NCBI RefSeq assembly: GCF_026341515.1
Contig: NZ_JAPEOK010000001.1
Span: forward strand, 1,178,001-1,242,000
Origin: Streptomyces sp. NBC_00878
GTDB taxonomy: Bacteria > Actinomycetota > Actinomycetes > Streptomycetales > Streptomycetaceae
Direction: 5' to 3'
Length of the DNA stretch: 64,000 nt
Shown: positions 19,183 to 26,395 of the stretch, piece by piece
Numbering within the stretch: position 1 is the stretch's first letter
How the letters are laid out: each line of letters starts with the position of its first letter
Translations under genes and position numbers: made by a program
Notes under the pieces: generated by a model
Databases searched by the model: none
What the model was told of the DNA's origin: nothing
Seen by the model: the letters and a program-made list of their open reading frames with translations, nothing else

Positions 19183-19320
19183 GCGCTCCGCGGAGGTGCG
19201 GGGCTTCGTCTGCGGGTCCGTCCGGAAGGCCGGCGCCTCGTCCGCGGGTGCGTCGTGGCCGGCTGGTCGCGCCCGGGCGGCGGAGCCGCACGATGGCGCG
19301 GCCCCGCACCCCTTCGGGCG
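19183..19320. repeat. Dispersed intergenic repeat, family B
   Basis: The 233-bp space between two leftward genes has no coding signs. It contains GCGCTCCGCGGAG, TTCGTCTGCGGGT, then CTGGTCGCGCCCGGGCGG, CGGAGCCGCAC and GCGGCCCCGCACCCCTT. The same order of blocks occurs at 26312-26370 and, inverted, at 33141-33198. Confidence 0.6.
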
Positions 19321-19398
19321 TCGGCGAAGCACCGGACTTCGCCGAACCGCACCGGACCTCGTCGAACCCGCATGGTCCTTGCCGAGAAGCCCCGCGCG

Positions 19399-20556
19399 TC
19401 AGCGCTCCAGTCGTGCCACCCGGCCCTTCTCTCCGGAGGCCCAGCAGGCCTGGTCGGAGGTGCAGTCCACGGTGTCGTACGAGCCGGTGTCCACGGTGTG
19501 CCAGGTGCGACCGCCGTTCGTGGTGAGGTCGGTGCCGGTGGGGCCGACCGCGAGGGCGGACGTGCGGCTGTGCGGGAGCCAGGTGACGCCCGAGCGGTAG
19601 GCGGGCGGCGGTGTGGCGGCCGTCGTCCAGGTGCGGCCGCCGTCGCGGCTGGTCGCGGCCGCCTGCGGTGAGGCCTGGTCGGCGCGGTAGTCGCCGCCGA
19701 CCGCGATACCGTGCGTCCGGTCGCGGAAGGCGAGGGCGAAGACGCCGCGCGCCGGGTCGCCCGCCGGGATCGGTGTGTCGGTGACCGTCCAGGTCAGGCC
19801 CCGGTCGGAGGAGTGCAGCACGCGCGCGCGTGCCGCCCCGCCGGTGGCCAGCCACACGTCCCGCGGTCCCGAGGCGACCAGGCACTGCCCACTGGCCGCG
19901 AAGCCCGCCTCGCCCTCCTGGGCCGCGGGCATGCCGACGCTCGGCAGCACCTCCCAGGAACGGCCGCCGTCGCTGGTCGACAGGATGCGGAACTTGCCGT
20001 CCACGGGATCACTCATCGCCAGGCCGTGACGGCGGTCGAAGAAGGTGAGGCAGTCGTAGAAGGCCTTGGCGTCGGTGTTGCGGAAGGACTCGGTCCAGGT
20101 CGCCCCGCCGTCCTCGGTGCGGAAGACGCGGGACGCCTCGCCCTCTCCGATGGCCAGCACCACCGCGCGCCGGCTGTCGAAGGCCTCGATGTCGCGGAAC
20201 TCCAACTCGGCCGCCCCGGGCGGCGATACGTTCCGCCAGGTCCTGCCGCCGTCGGCGGTGCGCAGCACGGTGCCCTTGGACCCGGCCAGCCAGGCGGTGT
20301 TCCGGCTGACGGCGGCGAGCCCGCGGAAGCGGACGTCCGTGCCACTGTCCTTCAACTCCCAGTGCGGCGGCTTCCCACCGCTCGGTCCCTGACTCGATTC
20401 CCGAGCCGATTCCAGAGCCGCCTCCTGGTCCGGTCCCTGTGCCTGCGCGGGTGCCGTGAGCGCGGCGGCGAGTGCGACTCCGCACACCCCCACGGTCACC
20501 AGGCGCCTCGTGGATCCCGTACGTCTCGTCCGTCGCGTCTTCCCCAAGCCCCTCAT
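19399..20556 (-). CDS. Secreted BNR/Ycf48-like beta-propeller protein
   Basis: 385 residues from ATG 20556, with a twin-arginine-rich signal region (TRRLVTVGVCGVALAAALTAPAQAQG). The mature part has repeated BNR/Asp-box blades: TADGGRTWRNV, TEDGGATWTES, TSDGGRSWEVL, SSDRGLTWTVT, SRDGGRTWTTA, TNGGRTWHTVD. These form a sialidase-like propeller as in Ycf48/HCF136 or oxidoreductase-annotated relatives. The ligand is unknown and no catalytic sialidase residues are evident. An upstream ATG at 20610 is possible; neither has a strong Shine-Dalgarno. Confidence 0.75.
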   Translation of the reverse strand: MRGLGKTRRTRRTGSTRRLVTVGVCGVALAAALTAPAQAQGPDQEAALESARESSQGPSGGKPPHWELKDSGTDVRFRGLAAVSRNTAWLAGSKGTVLRTADGGRTWRNVSPPGAAELEFRDIEAFDSRRAVVLAIGEGEASRVFRTEDGGATWTESFRNTDAKAFYDCLTFFDRRHGLAMSDPVDGKFRILSTSDGGRSWEVLPSVGMPAAQEGEAGFAASGQCLVASGPRDVWLATGGAARARVLHSSDRGLTWTVTDTPIPAGDPARGVFALAFRDRTHGIAVGGDYRADQASPQAAATSRDGGRTWTTAATPPPAYRSGVTWLPHSRTSALAVGPTGTDLTTNGGRTWHTVDTGSYDTVDCTSDQACWASGEKGRVARLER

Positions 20557-20779
20557 GGCGGGCGAAGCTAGCCCACTCCCCCGGTGGCGTCCAGATGCCC
20601 CGGACGGCATCGGCGATCGCTCAGGACTCTCTGATCACTTCCGTGATTGAAAGGCGGTGACGGAGGTCACTCGAAGTTCATGCGCTTTGGCGCGCACGGA
20701 TTGGCCGATTCCGGCGTCTCTACAAGTGTCCCGGCTCAGCTGTCCACCGTTCGTCCATCCGTCACAAGGGAGCAAGGCG

Positions 20780-21196
20780 TTGTCCACAGTCATCGAGCAA
20801 CCCGTAGAGGCACGCCTCGTCGCCGCCGCGCCGCGGATGCCGAGCATTCCCTCGACGCTCCGCTACGACCCCCGCGACCCCTTCGCCGTCCGCATGACCT
20901 TCCCGGCCCCGGCCACGCTCGAAGGCGTGGACGTGATCTGGACCTTCGCCCGCGAGCTCCTCGCCTCGGGCCTGGAGGAGCCGGTGGGCCACGGGGACGT
21001 CCGGGTGCGGCCGTACGGATACGACCGCATCGTCCTGGAGTTCCACGCCCCGGAGGGCACCGCGGTGGTCCACGTCCGCACGGGCGAGCTGCGGCGCTTC
21101 CTGCAGCGCACGACGGAGGCGGTACCCGTCGGCCTCGAACACCTGCACCAGGACCTGGACCACGGGCTCGCCGAACTGATGCGGGACGCCTGCTGA
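20780..21196 (+). CDS. ssgD: SsgA-like sporulation/cell-division protein (SsgD-like)
   Basis: 138 residues of the SsgA-like family, restricted to morphologically complex actinomycetes, where members guide peptidoglycan synthesis and septum placement. It shows PSTLRYDPRDPFAVRMTFP, WTFARELLASGLEEPVGHGDVRVRP, and VPVGLEHLHQDLDHGLAEL. TTG at 20780 is the start because GGGAG lies 7 bases upstream and the fold begins immediately; no ATG exists in a suitable place. The symbol rests on remembered sequence likeness and gene order to S. coelicolor ssgD, not on a search. A GTGAC-GGAG-GTCAC repeat lies upstream at 20658-20671. Confidence 0.8.
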   Translation: MSTVIEQPVEARLVAAAPRMPSIPSTLRYDPRDPFAVRMTFPAPATLEGVDVIWTFARELLASGLEEPVGHGDVRVRPYGYDRIVLEFHAPEGTAVVHVRTGELRRFLQRTTEAVPVGLEHLHQDLDHGLAELMRDAC

Positions 21197-21359
21197 CCCG
21201 TTCCGGAGGGACCGACCCCTTCCAGAGGGACTGACGCCGCCTTCCCCCGCCAACCGGGCGACGCCGAGCAAGGACAACACCGCGGATACGGGCCGAGGGA
21301 GCTACGGCATTGCCAGGTCCCTGACGCCTCAGCTCCCGGGATCCCGAGCGCTCCTGACG

Positions 21360-22028
21360 TCAGCTCCCGGGCACCCCTGACGTCGCAATCGTCACGGCCA
21401 CCGCCGTACGCACTTCCTGTAGCGCCTTCTTCAGGGCCGGGGTAGCCGCCCCACTGCGCTCGGCCAGGTCCTCGACGCGCTGCTTGTACTGCCGCTGCTC
21501 CCTGCCCGACAGCAGCGTGCACAGCTCCGCCCCCGCGGCGAGAGCGACCAGTGCCGCGTCCCGCTCGGGCACCTCCTCGACGGGCGTCGGCCCCACCAGC
21601 ACCTGCCGTGCCTCCTCGCGCAGTTCCTCCACGACACCGACACGGTCGATCTCGTACTCCACGGACGGGAACAGCCCGAGCACCCGCGTCTTCTCCGCGC
21701 GCAGGTAGCCGTCGGCGGCGAGCTGCGCCCGTACGGCCTCCAGCGTGACGCGAACCCGCAGGCCGACCCAGGTCTTCCAGCTGTGCGGCCGGGACTCCTC
21801 GACGAGTTCCAGGAGTCCGTCGAGGGCGGGGTCCCCGGTCAGGCCGTCGGGGTCCGTGGGCGTGGCCACGCCGTCCGCGTCGGCGAGCAGCCCGCGCTGC
21901 GCCAGCTCGGTGAGGGCACCGGCCCTGACCAGGTGCGGAAGGTAGGTGGCGCCGGTGACCTTCAGCTTCGTGGTGTCCCAGGCCAGCAGGTAGAGCCGGG
22001 CGGGCAATGAGAGGGAGGCGTTCGGCAC
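21360..22028 (-). CDS. GOLPH3/VPS74-family (GPP34) protein
   Basis: 222 residues with the GPP34 layout: SLSLPARLYLLAWDTTK, then LVRAGALTELAQRGLLAD, DGLLELVEESRPHSWKTWV, LAADGYLRAEKTRVLGLFPSVEY. In eukaryotes the family binds phosphatidylinositol 4-phosphate; bacterial members, common in Streptomyces, have no settled role. Later helices (QRQYKQRVEDLAE) are charged. ATG 22028 is followed directly by the domain. It is divergent from the ABC-F gene. Confidence 0.8.
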   Translation of the reverse strand: MPNASLSLPARLYLLAWDTTKLKVTGATYLPHLVRAGALTELAQRGLLADADGVATPTDPDGLTGDPALDGLLELVEESRPHSWKTWVGLRVRVTLEAVRAQLAADGYLRAEKTRVLGLFPSVEYEIDRVGVVEELREEARQVLVGPTPVEEVPERDAALVALAAGAELCTLLSGREQRQYKQRVEDLAERSGAATPALKKALQEVRTAVAVTIATSGVPGS

Positions 22029-22116
22029 GGGGTCTCCTTCGCGCGGTCGAGGTGGGGGCTCGCGAGCGCTCGTTCAGGTGGGGCTCGTCCAGGTGGGGGA
22101 GGCTCACGTTAATTCG

Positions 22117-22145
22117 TTGACAGCCACCAGGGCCCCTCGTACGGT
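22117..22145 (+). promoter_or_regulatory. Sigma-70-like promoter for the ABC-F leader
   Basis: TTGACA (22117-22122), a perfect -35 box, is followed after 17 bp by TACGGT (22140-22145), which fits the TANNNT -10 of the principal streptomycete sigma factor. Transcription would begin near 22152, giving a leader of about 250 nt. Confidence 0.7.
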
Positions 22146-22151
22146 GTATAG

Positions 22152-22405
22152 CGGTTCTGTTGTCGCCGATTGGAGAAGGACGTTGCTCGTCTGAGGTCCT
22201 GAGACACCTCGTCACACACGCGTATGCCGTGTGTGCGCAGCGTGCGGCCTCGGCATTCGAGCCGTCCTCCGGAGCAGGGCTTCCTCCCTTTGGCAGCCCT
22301 CCAAGGACGATCTGAGGGCTTCTGCCCCCTCCTCTCGGCCGTAGTCGCCACGCCCGGTGTCTCGATACGCGTTGCCCTGACCGCATCAAGCACCGCGAGG
22401 CCCGT
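22152..22405 (+). promoter_or_regulatory. Attenuator-like 5' leader of the ABC-F gene
   Basis: The leader holds a short upstream frame (22183-22194) and stems GAGGT/ACCTC (22193-22210) and CACACAC/GTGTGTG (22213-22235). After these comes a set of mutually exclusive pairings. AGGGCT (22276-22281) pairs with AGCCCT (22295-22300). AGCCCTC (22295-22301) pairs with GAGGGCT (22314-22320). GAGGGC (22314-22319) pairs with GCCCCCTC (22324-22331, partial). An outer CGTCCT/AGGACG (22263-22268, 22304-22309) encloses the first. This 1:2, 2:3, 3:4 arrangement is typical of translation-controlled attenuation, as known for several antibiotic-responsive ABC-F genes. Confidence 0.6.
22183..22194 (+). CDS. Three-codon leader peptide (Met-Leu-Val), candidate
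   Basis: TTG CTC GTC TGA is preceded by GGAGAAGG at 22172-22179, the best ribosome-binding site in the leader. It ends just before the first stem. A stalled ribosome here would cover the GAGGT arm. It is very short, so support comes only from its position and Shine-Dalgarno. Confidence 0.4.
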   Translation: MLV

Positions 22406-24037
22406 ATGTCTACTTCCCCCACCTCCATCACCTGCACCTCCCTGTCCTTCGCCTGGCCGGACGGCACCCCCGTCTTCGACGATCTGCAGGTGGCTGTCGG
22501 CCCCGGCAGGACCGGGCTCGTCGGCGTCAACGGATCGGGGAAATCAACCCTGTTGAAGCTGATCGCCGGTCAACTCACCCCGGCCGACGGCACCGTGCGC
22601 GTCGCGGGCGAGGTCGGCTACCTGCCGCAGAACGTCACCCTCGACACCGGCCTGCGGGTCGACGAGGCGCTGGACATCGCCGCCAAGCGCGCCGCGCTGC
22701 ACGCCATCGAGTCGGGCGACGTGTCGGAGGAGCACTTCGACGTCGTGGGCGACGACTGGGACGTGGAGGAGCGCGCCGTCGCGACCCTCGGCGAACTCGG
22801 TCTCGGTCACATCGAGTTGGACCGCACCATCGGTGAGGTCTCGGGCGGCGAGTCGGTCCTGCTGCGGCTGGCCGCGCTGCTGCTGCGGCGGCCCGACATC
22901 CTCCTGCTGGACGAGCCCACCAACAACCTCGACCTGTACGCGCGTCGGCGGCTGTACGCGGCCGTCGAGGCCTGGTCCGGCGTCATGGTCGTGGTCAGCC
23001 ACGACCGTGAACTCCTGGACCTGGTCGACCAGATCGCCGATCTCCGTTCCGGCGAGGTGACATGGTACGGCGGCACGTACTCGGCGTACGAGGAGGCGCT
23101 CGCCACCGAGCAGGAGGCGGCCGAGCGCATGGTGCGCGTGGCCGAGTCCGACCTGAAGAAGCAGAAGCGTGAACTGGCCGACGCGCAGGTCAAGTTGGCC
23201 CGTCGCAAGCGGTACGGCCAGAAGATGTTCGACATCAAGCGCGAGCCCCGCGCCGTGATGAAGATGCGCAAACGTACGGCTCAGGAGTCCGCGGGCAAGC
23301 ACCGCATCATGCACGAGGAGAAACTCACCGAGGCCAGGGAACGCCTCGACGACGCCGTGGACGCCGTGCGGGACGACGACGAGATCCGCGTCGACCTGCC
23401 GTACACGGCCGTGCCGCCCGGCCGGACCGTACTCACCCTCCTGGACCTGGAGTTGGCATACGGCGCGAGCCTGGCGGGCTCCTTCGACCTGCGCGGTCCC
23501 GAGCGGGTCGCGCTGGTCGGGCGCAACGGGGCGGGCAAGACGACCCTGCTGCGGACGATCGCCGGGGAGCTGGAACCGGTCTCCGGGGAGGCGCGGGCCC
23601 ATGTGCCGCTGCGTTTCCTGCCGCAGCGACTCGACGTGCTCGACGACGAGTTGTCGGTCGCCGAGAACGTGGCCCGGTTCTCGCCCGGCGCGACCAACAA
23701 CCGGGTCCGGGCACGCCTGGCCCGCTTCCTGTTCCGGGGCGCACGGGCCGACCAGCGCGCGGCGACGCTCTCCGGCGGTGAGCGGTTCCGGGCGGCCCTG
23801 GCCGCGCTGATGCTCGCCGAGCCCGCACCGCAGATCCTGATGCTCGACGAGCCGACCAACAACCTCGACATGGCGAGCGTGCGGCAGCTCACCTCGGCCC
23901 TGGAGTCGTACGAGGGGGCGTTGATCGTGGCCAGCCACGACGTGCCGTTCCTGGAGTCGATCGGAATCACGCGCTGGCTGCTGATGGAAGGAGAACTCAA
24001 GGAAGTCGCACCGGAAACCGTCGGGTATCCCGAATAA
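22406..24037 (+). CDS. ABC-F family ATPase (possible ribosome-protection protein)
   Basis: 543 residues with two ABC domains and no membrane part. Domain 1 has Walker A GVNGSGKST (about 38-46), signature VSGGE and Walker B ILLLDEPTNNLDL. Domain 2 has GRNGAGKTT, signature LSGGE and ILMLDEPTNNLDM. A charged linker near residues 235-320 (KKQKRELADAQVKLARRKRYGQ) corresponds to the P-site tRNA interaction motif. ABC-F proteins act on the ribosome, and several confer resistance to drugs that bind the large subunit. ATG 22406 has GAGG 5 bases upstream. The attenuator-like leader makes induction by a translation inhibitor plausible. A housekeeping EttA-like role is the alternative. Confidence 0.88.
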   Translation: MSTSPTSITCTSLSFAWPDGTPVFDDLQVAVGPGRTGLVGVNGSGKSTLLKLIAGQLTPADGTVRVAGEVGYLPQNVTLDTGLRVDEALDIAAKRAALHAIESGDVSEEHFDVVGDDWDVEERAVATLGELGLGHIELDRTIGEVSGGESVLLRLAALLLRRPDILLLDEPTNNLDLYARRRLYAAVEAWSGVMVVVSHDRELLDLVDQIADLRSGEVTWYGGTYSAYEEALATEQEAAERMVRVAESDLKKQKRELADAQVKLARRKRYGQKMFDIKREPRAVMKMRKRTAQESAGKHRIMHEEKLTEARERLDDAVDAVRDDDEIRVDLPYTAVPPGRTVLTLLDLELAYGASLAGSFDLRGPERVALVGRNGAGKTTLLRTIAGELEPVSGEARAHVPLRFLPQRLDVLDDELSVAENVARFSPGATNNRVRARLARFLFRGARADQRAATLSGGERFRAALAALMLAEPAPQILMLDEPTNNLDMASVRQLTSALESYEGALIVASHDVPFLESIGITRWLLMEGELKEVAPETVGYPE

Positions 24038-24082
24038 CTTCGGCTCGCTTCGACCAGCTTCGGTTGGCTTCGACGGAATGAG

Positions 24083-24140
24083 AACGGCCTTCGGGATGTG
24101 CCCCCGCGCGTCCCGAAGGGCGGGCTCAGGAAGGGCCGTT
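24083..24140. terminator. Nested hairpin after the ABC-F gene
   Basis: CCTTCGGGA (24088-24096) pairs with TCCCGAAGG (24111-24119), enclosed by AACGGCC (24083-24089) against GGCCGTT (24134-24140). It lies 46 bp after the ABC-F stop and ahead of the dimethylargininase gene, so it probably separates the two transcription units. Confidence 0.6.
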
Positions 24141-24299
24141 CGGGAGGCGCGCCTGCGCGAGCCGCACCAAATCGGGCAGGACGCCTCCTATCCCCACACA
24201 CATTCTCCTCCCCAGGCCCACACTCGGGGGGACTGTTGCGACCTCGGCATGGGCTGCATGATGTGCGGGGACGCACCCGGCCGAGACGGAGAATCGCAC

Positions 24300-25076
24300 G
24301 TGCCCAGCCAGAAAGCCCTCATCCGCCGCCCGAGCCCCCGCCTGGCCGAGGGTCTGGTCACGCACATCGAACGCACGAAGGTCGACGTCGAGCTGGCGGT
24401 CGAGCAGTGGGAGACGTACGCGGAGACGCTGCGTACGCACGGCTGGGAGACCATCGAGGCGGAGCCCGCCGACGACTGCCCGGATTCGGTGTTCGTGGAG
24501 GACACGGTGGTCGTCTTCCGTAACGTGGCGCTGATCGGCCGCTCCGGCGCGGAGCAGCGGCGCGGCGAGACCGCCGGGGTCGAGGAGGCCGTGGCACGGC
24601 TCGGCTGCTCGGTGAACTGGGTGTGGGAGCCGGGCACACTCGACGGCGGCGACGTCCTGAAGATCGGCGACACGATCTACGTCGGCCGTGGCGGACGTAC
24701 CAACGCGGCCGGCATCCAGCAGCTGCGGGCCGTCTTCGAGCCGCTCGGCGCACACGTCGTCGGCGTACCGGTGAGCAAGGTGCTGCATCTGAAGTCGGCC
24801 GTCACCGCGCTCCCCGACGGCACGGTCGTCGGGCACGAGCCGCTCGTGGACACGCCGTCGCTGTTCCCGCGCTTCCTGTCGGTACCGGAGGAGTCGGGCG
24901 CCCACGTGGTGCTCCTGGGCGGCGGAAAGCTGCTGATGGCCCAGAGCGCGCCCAAGACCGCCGAGCTGTTCGCCGAGCTCGGCCACCAGCCGGTCCTCGT
25001 CGACATCAGCGAGTTCGAGAAGCTCGAGGGCTGTGTGACATGCCTCTCGGTCCGGCTGCGGGACCTGTACGCCTGA
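24300..25076 (+). CDS. Dimethylargininase (DDAH)
   Basis: 258 residues. Hydrolyses N-omega-methylated arginines to citrulline and methylamines. GTG at 24300 gives MPSQKALIRRPSPRLAEGL, with GGAG 8 bases upstream; an upstream ATG at 24249 is less well placed. Family motifs: DDCPDSVFVEDTVVVF (substrate-binding acids), EPGTLDGGDVLKIG, KVLHLKSAVTAL (catalytic His) and EGCVTCLSVRLRDLYA, containing the nucleophilic cysteine. Sequence and length match, as remembered, the structurally studied S. coelicolor enzyme. Arginine deiminase-like citrulline formation is the nearest alternative but unlikely at this length. Confidence 0.9.
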   Translation: MPSQKALIRRPSPRLAEGLVTHIERTKVDVELAVEQWETYAETLRTHGWETIEAEPADDCPDSVFVEDTVVVFRNVALIGRSGAEQRRGETAGVEEAVARLGCSVNWVWEPGTLDGGDVLKIGDTIYVGRGGRTNAAGIQQLRAVFEPLGAHVVGVPVSKVLHLKSAVTALPDGTVVGHEPLVDTPSLFPRFLSVPEESGAHVVLLGGGKLLMAQSAPKTAELFAELGHQPVLVDISEFEKLEGCVTCLSVRLRDLYA

Positions 25077-25200
25077 ACGACCGGCGTGGGCACTCGTTCG
25101 GCCCCGGGACCTGCGTATCCGCCATTTGGGTGAGCCGGGGAGCGAGTCCCTTGAATCTCCGAAGAGATCGTTGCTGATCAGGGCTCTTTACGTCGGGCTT

Positions 25201-25250
25201 AACCTACGGCATCGTAACCTACGGATACGTAGCCTACGATGCCGTAGGTT
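25201..25250. promoter_or_regulatory. 50-bp nested palindrome upstream of the desaturase gene
   Basis: Outer arms AACCTACGGCATCGTA (25201-25216) and TACGATGCCGTAGGTT (25235-25250) are perfect complements. The centre holds CTACG-GATA-CGTAG. The block therefore contains CCTACG three times in direct order plus CGTAGG at the end, spaced about two helical turns. It sits 40 bp before the desaturase start, over the likely promoter. A TetR-type repressor binding as paired dimers is likely. Confidence 0.7.
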
Positions 25251-25289
25251 GTGTGAACGCTCAGTATTTACGTCCCCCCTGGAGCCCCC

Positions 25290-26270
25290 GTGACGATCAC
25301 TTCTCCCCACCTCGGCAGCCCGTCCTCCGCCTGGACCGACGCACGACTGCTGTACGCGTTGGAAGAAGTGGTGGAGACAGAACTCAACCGTCACCTGAAG
25401 GTCGCCAAGGACTGGATGCCGCACGAGTACGTGCCGTGGTCCGACGCCCGTAACTTCCCCGGTTTCTGGGAGGACGGCGAGGCCTGGGACAAGGAGCAGT
25501 CCAAGGTCACGGAGCTCGGCCGGATCGCCCTGGTCGTCAATCTCCTCACCGAGGACAACCTGCCCAGCTACCACCACGAGATCGCCTCCCTCTTCGGCCG
25601 CGACGGCGCCTGGGGCACCTGGGTGCACCGCTGGACCGCGGAGGAGGGCCGCCACGGCATCGTGATGCGCGACTACCTGCTCGCGTCGCGCGCGGTGGAC
25701 CCGGACCAGCTGGAAGCCTTCCGTATGCAGCACATGAGCGAGGGCTTCGAGTCGGACAACCGCCACTCGATGCTGCACTCCGTCGCGTACGTCGCCTTCC
25801 AGGAGCTCGCCACCCGCGTCTCGCACCGCAACACGGGGCACCAGTCCGGTGACCCGGTCTGCGACCGCATGCTGGCGCGCATCGCGACCGACGAGAACCT
25901 CCACATGGTCTTCTACCGCAACCTTCTGAAGGCCGCCTTCGAGCTCGCCCCCGACCTGACGATGCAGTCCGTCCGCGACGTCCTCGTCAACTTCCGCATG
26001 CCCGGCCACGGTATGCCCGGCTTCGAGCGGGCCGCCGCGCAGATGGCCATCGGCGAGGTCTACAACATGCGGATCCACCACGACGACGTGCTGCAGCCGG
26101 TGCTGCGTCACCTCAAGGTCCTGGAGCTCGACGGGCTCGGCCCCGAGGGCCTCAAGGCCCAGGAGGAGATCGGCCTGTACATGGGCGGTCTGGACGCCGA
26201 GGCCCTCAAGTTCGACGAGAAGCTCGCGGCGCGCAAGGCCCGGATGGCGGCGAGGGCCGCCGGCGTGTGA
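25290..26270 (+). CDS. Acyl-ACP desaturase (diiron, DesA-type)
   Basis: 326 residues. Soluble ferritin-fold desaturase that places a double bond in fatty acyl-ACP using oxygen and reduced ferredoxin. Diiron ligands appear as ETELNRH near residue 30, TAEEGRHGIVMRDYL near 117 (EExxH) and ATDENLHMVFY near 205 (DExxH). MPGHGMPGFERAAAQMAIGEVYN follows, as in the family. GTG 25290 has GGAG 5 bases upstream. Control by the palindrome at 25201 would adjust membrane fluidity. Confidence 0.9.
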   Translation: MTITSPHLGSPSSAWTDARLLYALEEVVETELNRHLKVAKDWMPHEYVPWSDARNFPGFWEDGEAWDKEQSKVTELGRIALVVNLLTEDNLPSYHHEIASLFGRDGAWGTWVHRWTAEEGRHGIVMRDYLLASRAVDPDQLEAFRMQHMSEGFESDNRHSMLHSVAYVAFQELATRVSHRNTGHQSGDPVCDRMLARIATDENLHMVFYRNLLKAAFELAPDLTMQSVRDVLVNFRMPGHGMPGFERAAAQMAIGEVYNMRIHHDDVLQPVLRHLKVLELDGLGPEGLKAQEEIGLYMGGLDAEALKFDEKLAARKARMAARAAGV

Positions 26271-26311
26271 CCGGTGGGCATTGCTGTCTGTCGTTCGTCG
26301 ACCGCTGGTCC

Positions 26312-26370
26312 GGCTGTGGCTGATCGCGCCCACGCCGCGGAGCCGCACATTGACACAGCCCCGCGCCCCT
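26312..26370. repeat. Dispersed intergenic repeat, family B (copy 2)
   Basis: Between the convergent desaturase and HEAT-repeat genes. The blocks GGCTGATCGCGCCCACG, CGCGGAGCCGCACATTG and CAGCCCCGCGCCCCTT match those at 33141-33198 in inverted orientation and those at 19183-19320. May act as a bidirectional terminator. Confidence 0.65.
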
Positions 26371-26395
26371 TGAATCAGGGCGACCCCGCCTTGGC

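Noticed and set aside
24249..24299. Earlier ATG start for dimethylargininase (MGCMMCGD...)
   Set aside because: The two CxxC-like cysteines look tempting, but GTG 24300 has a better Shine-Dalgarno and gives the usual N-terminus of the family.
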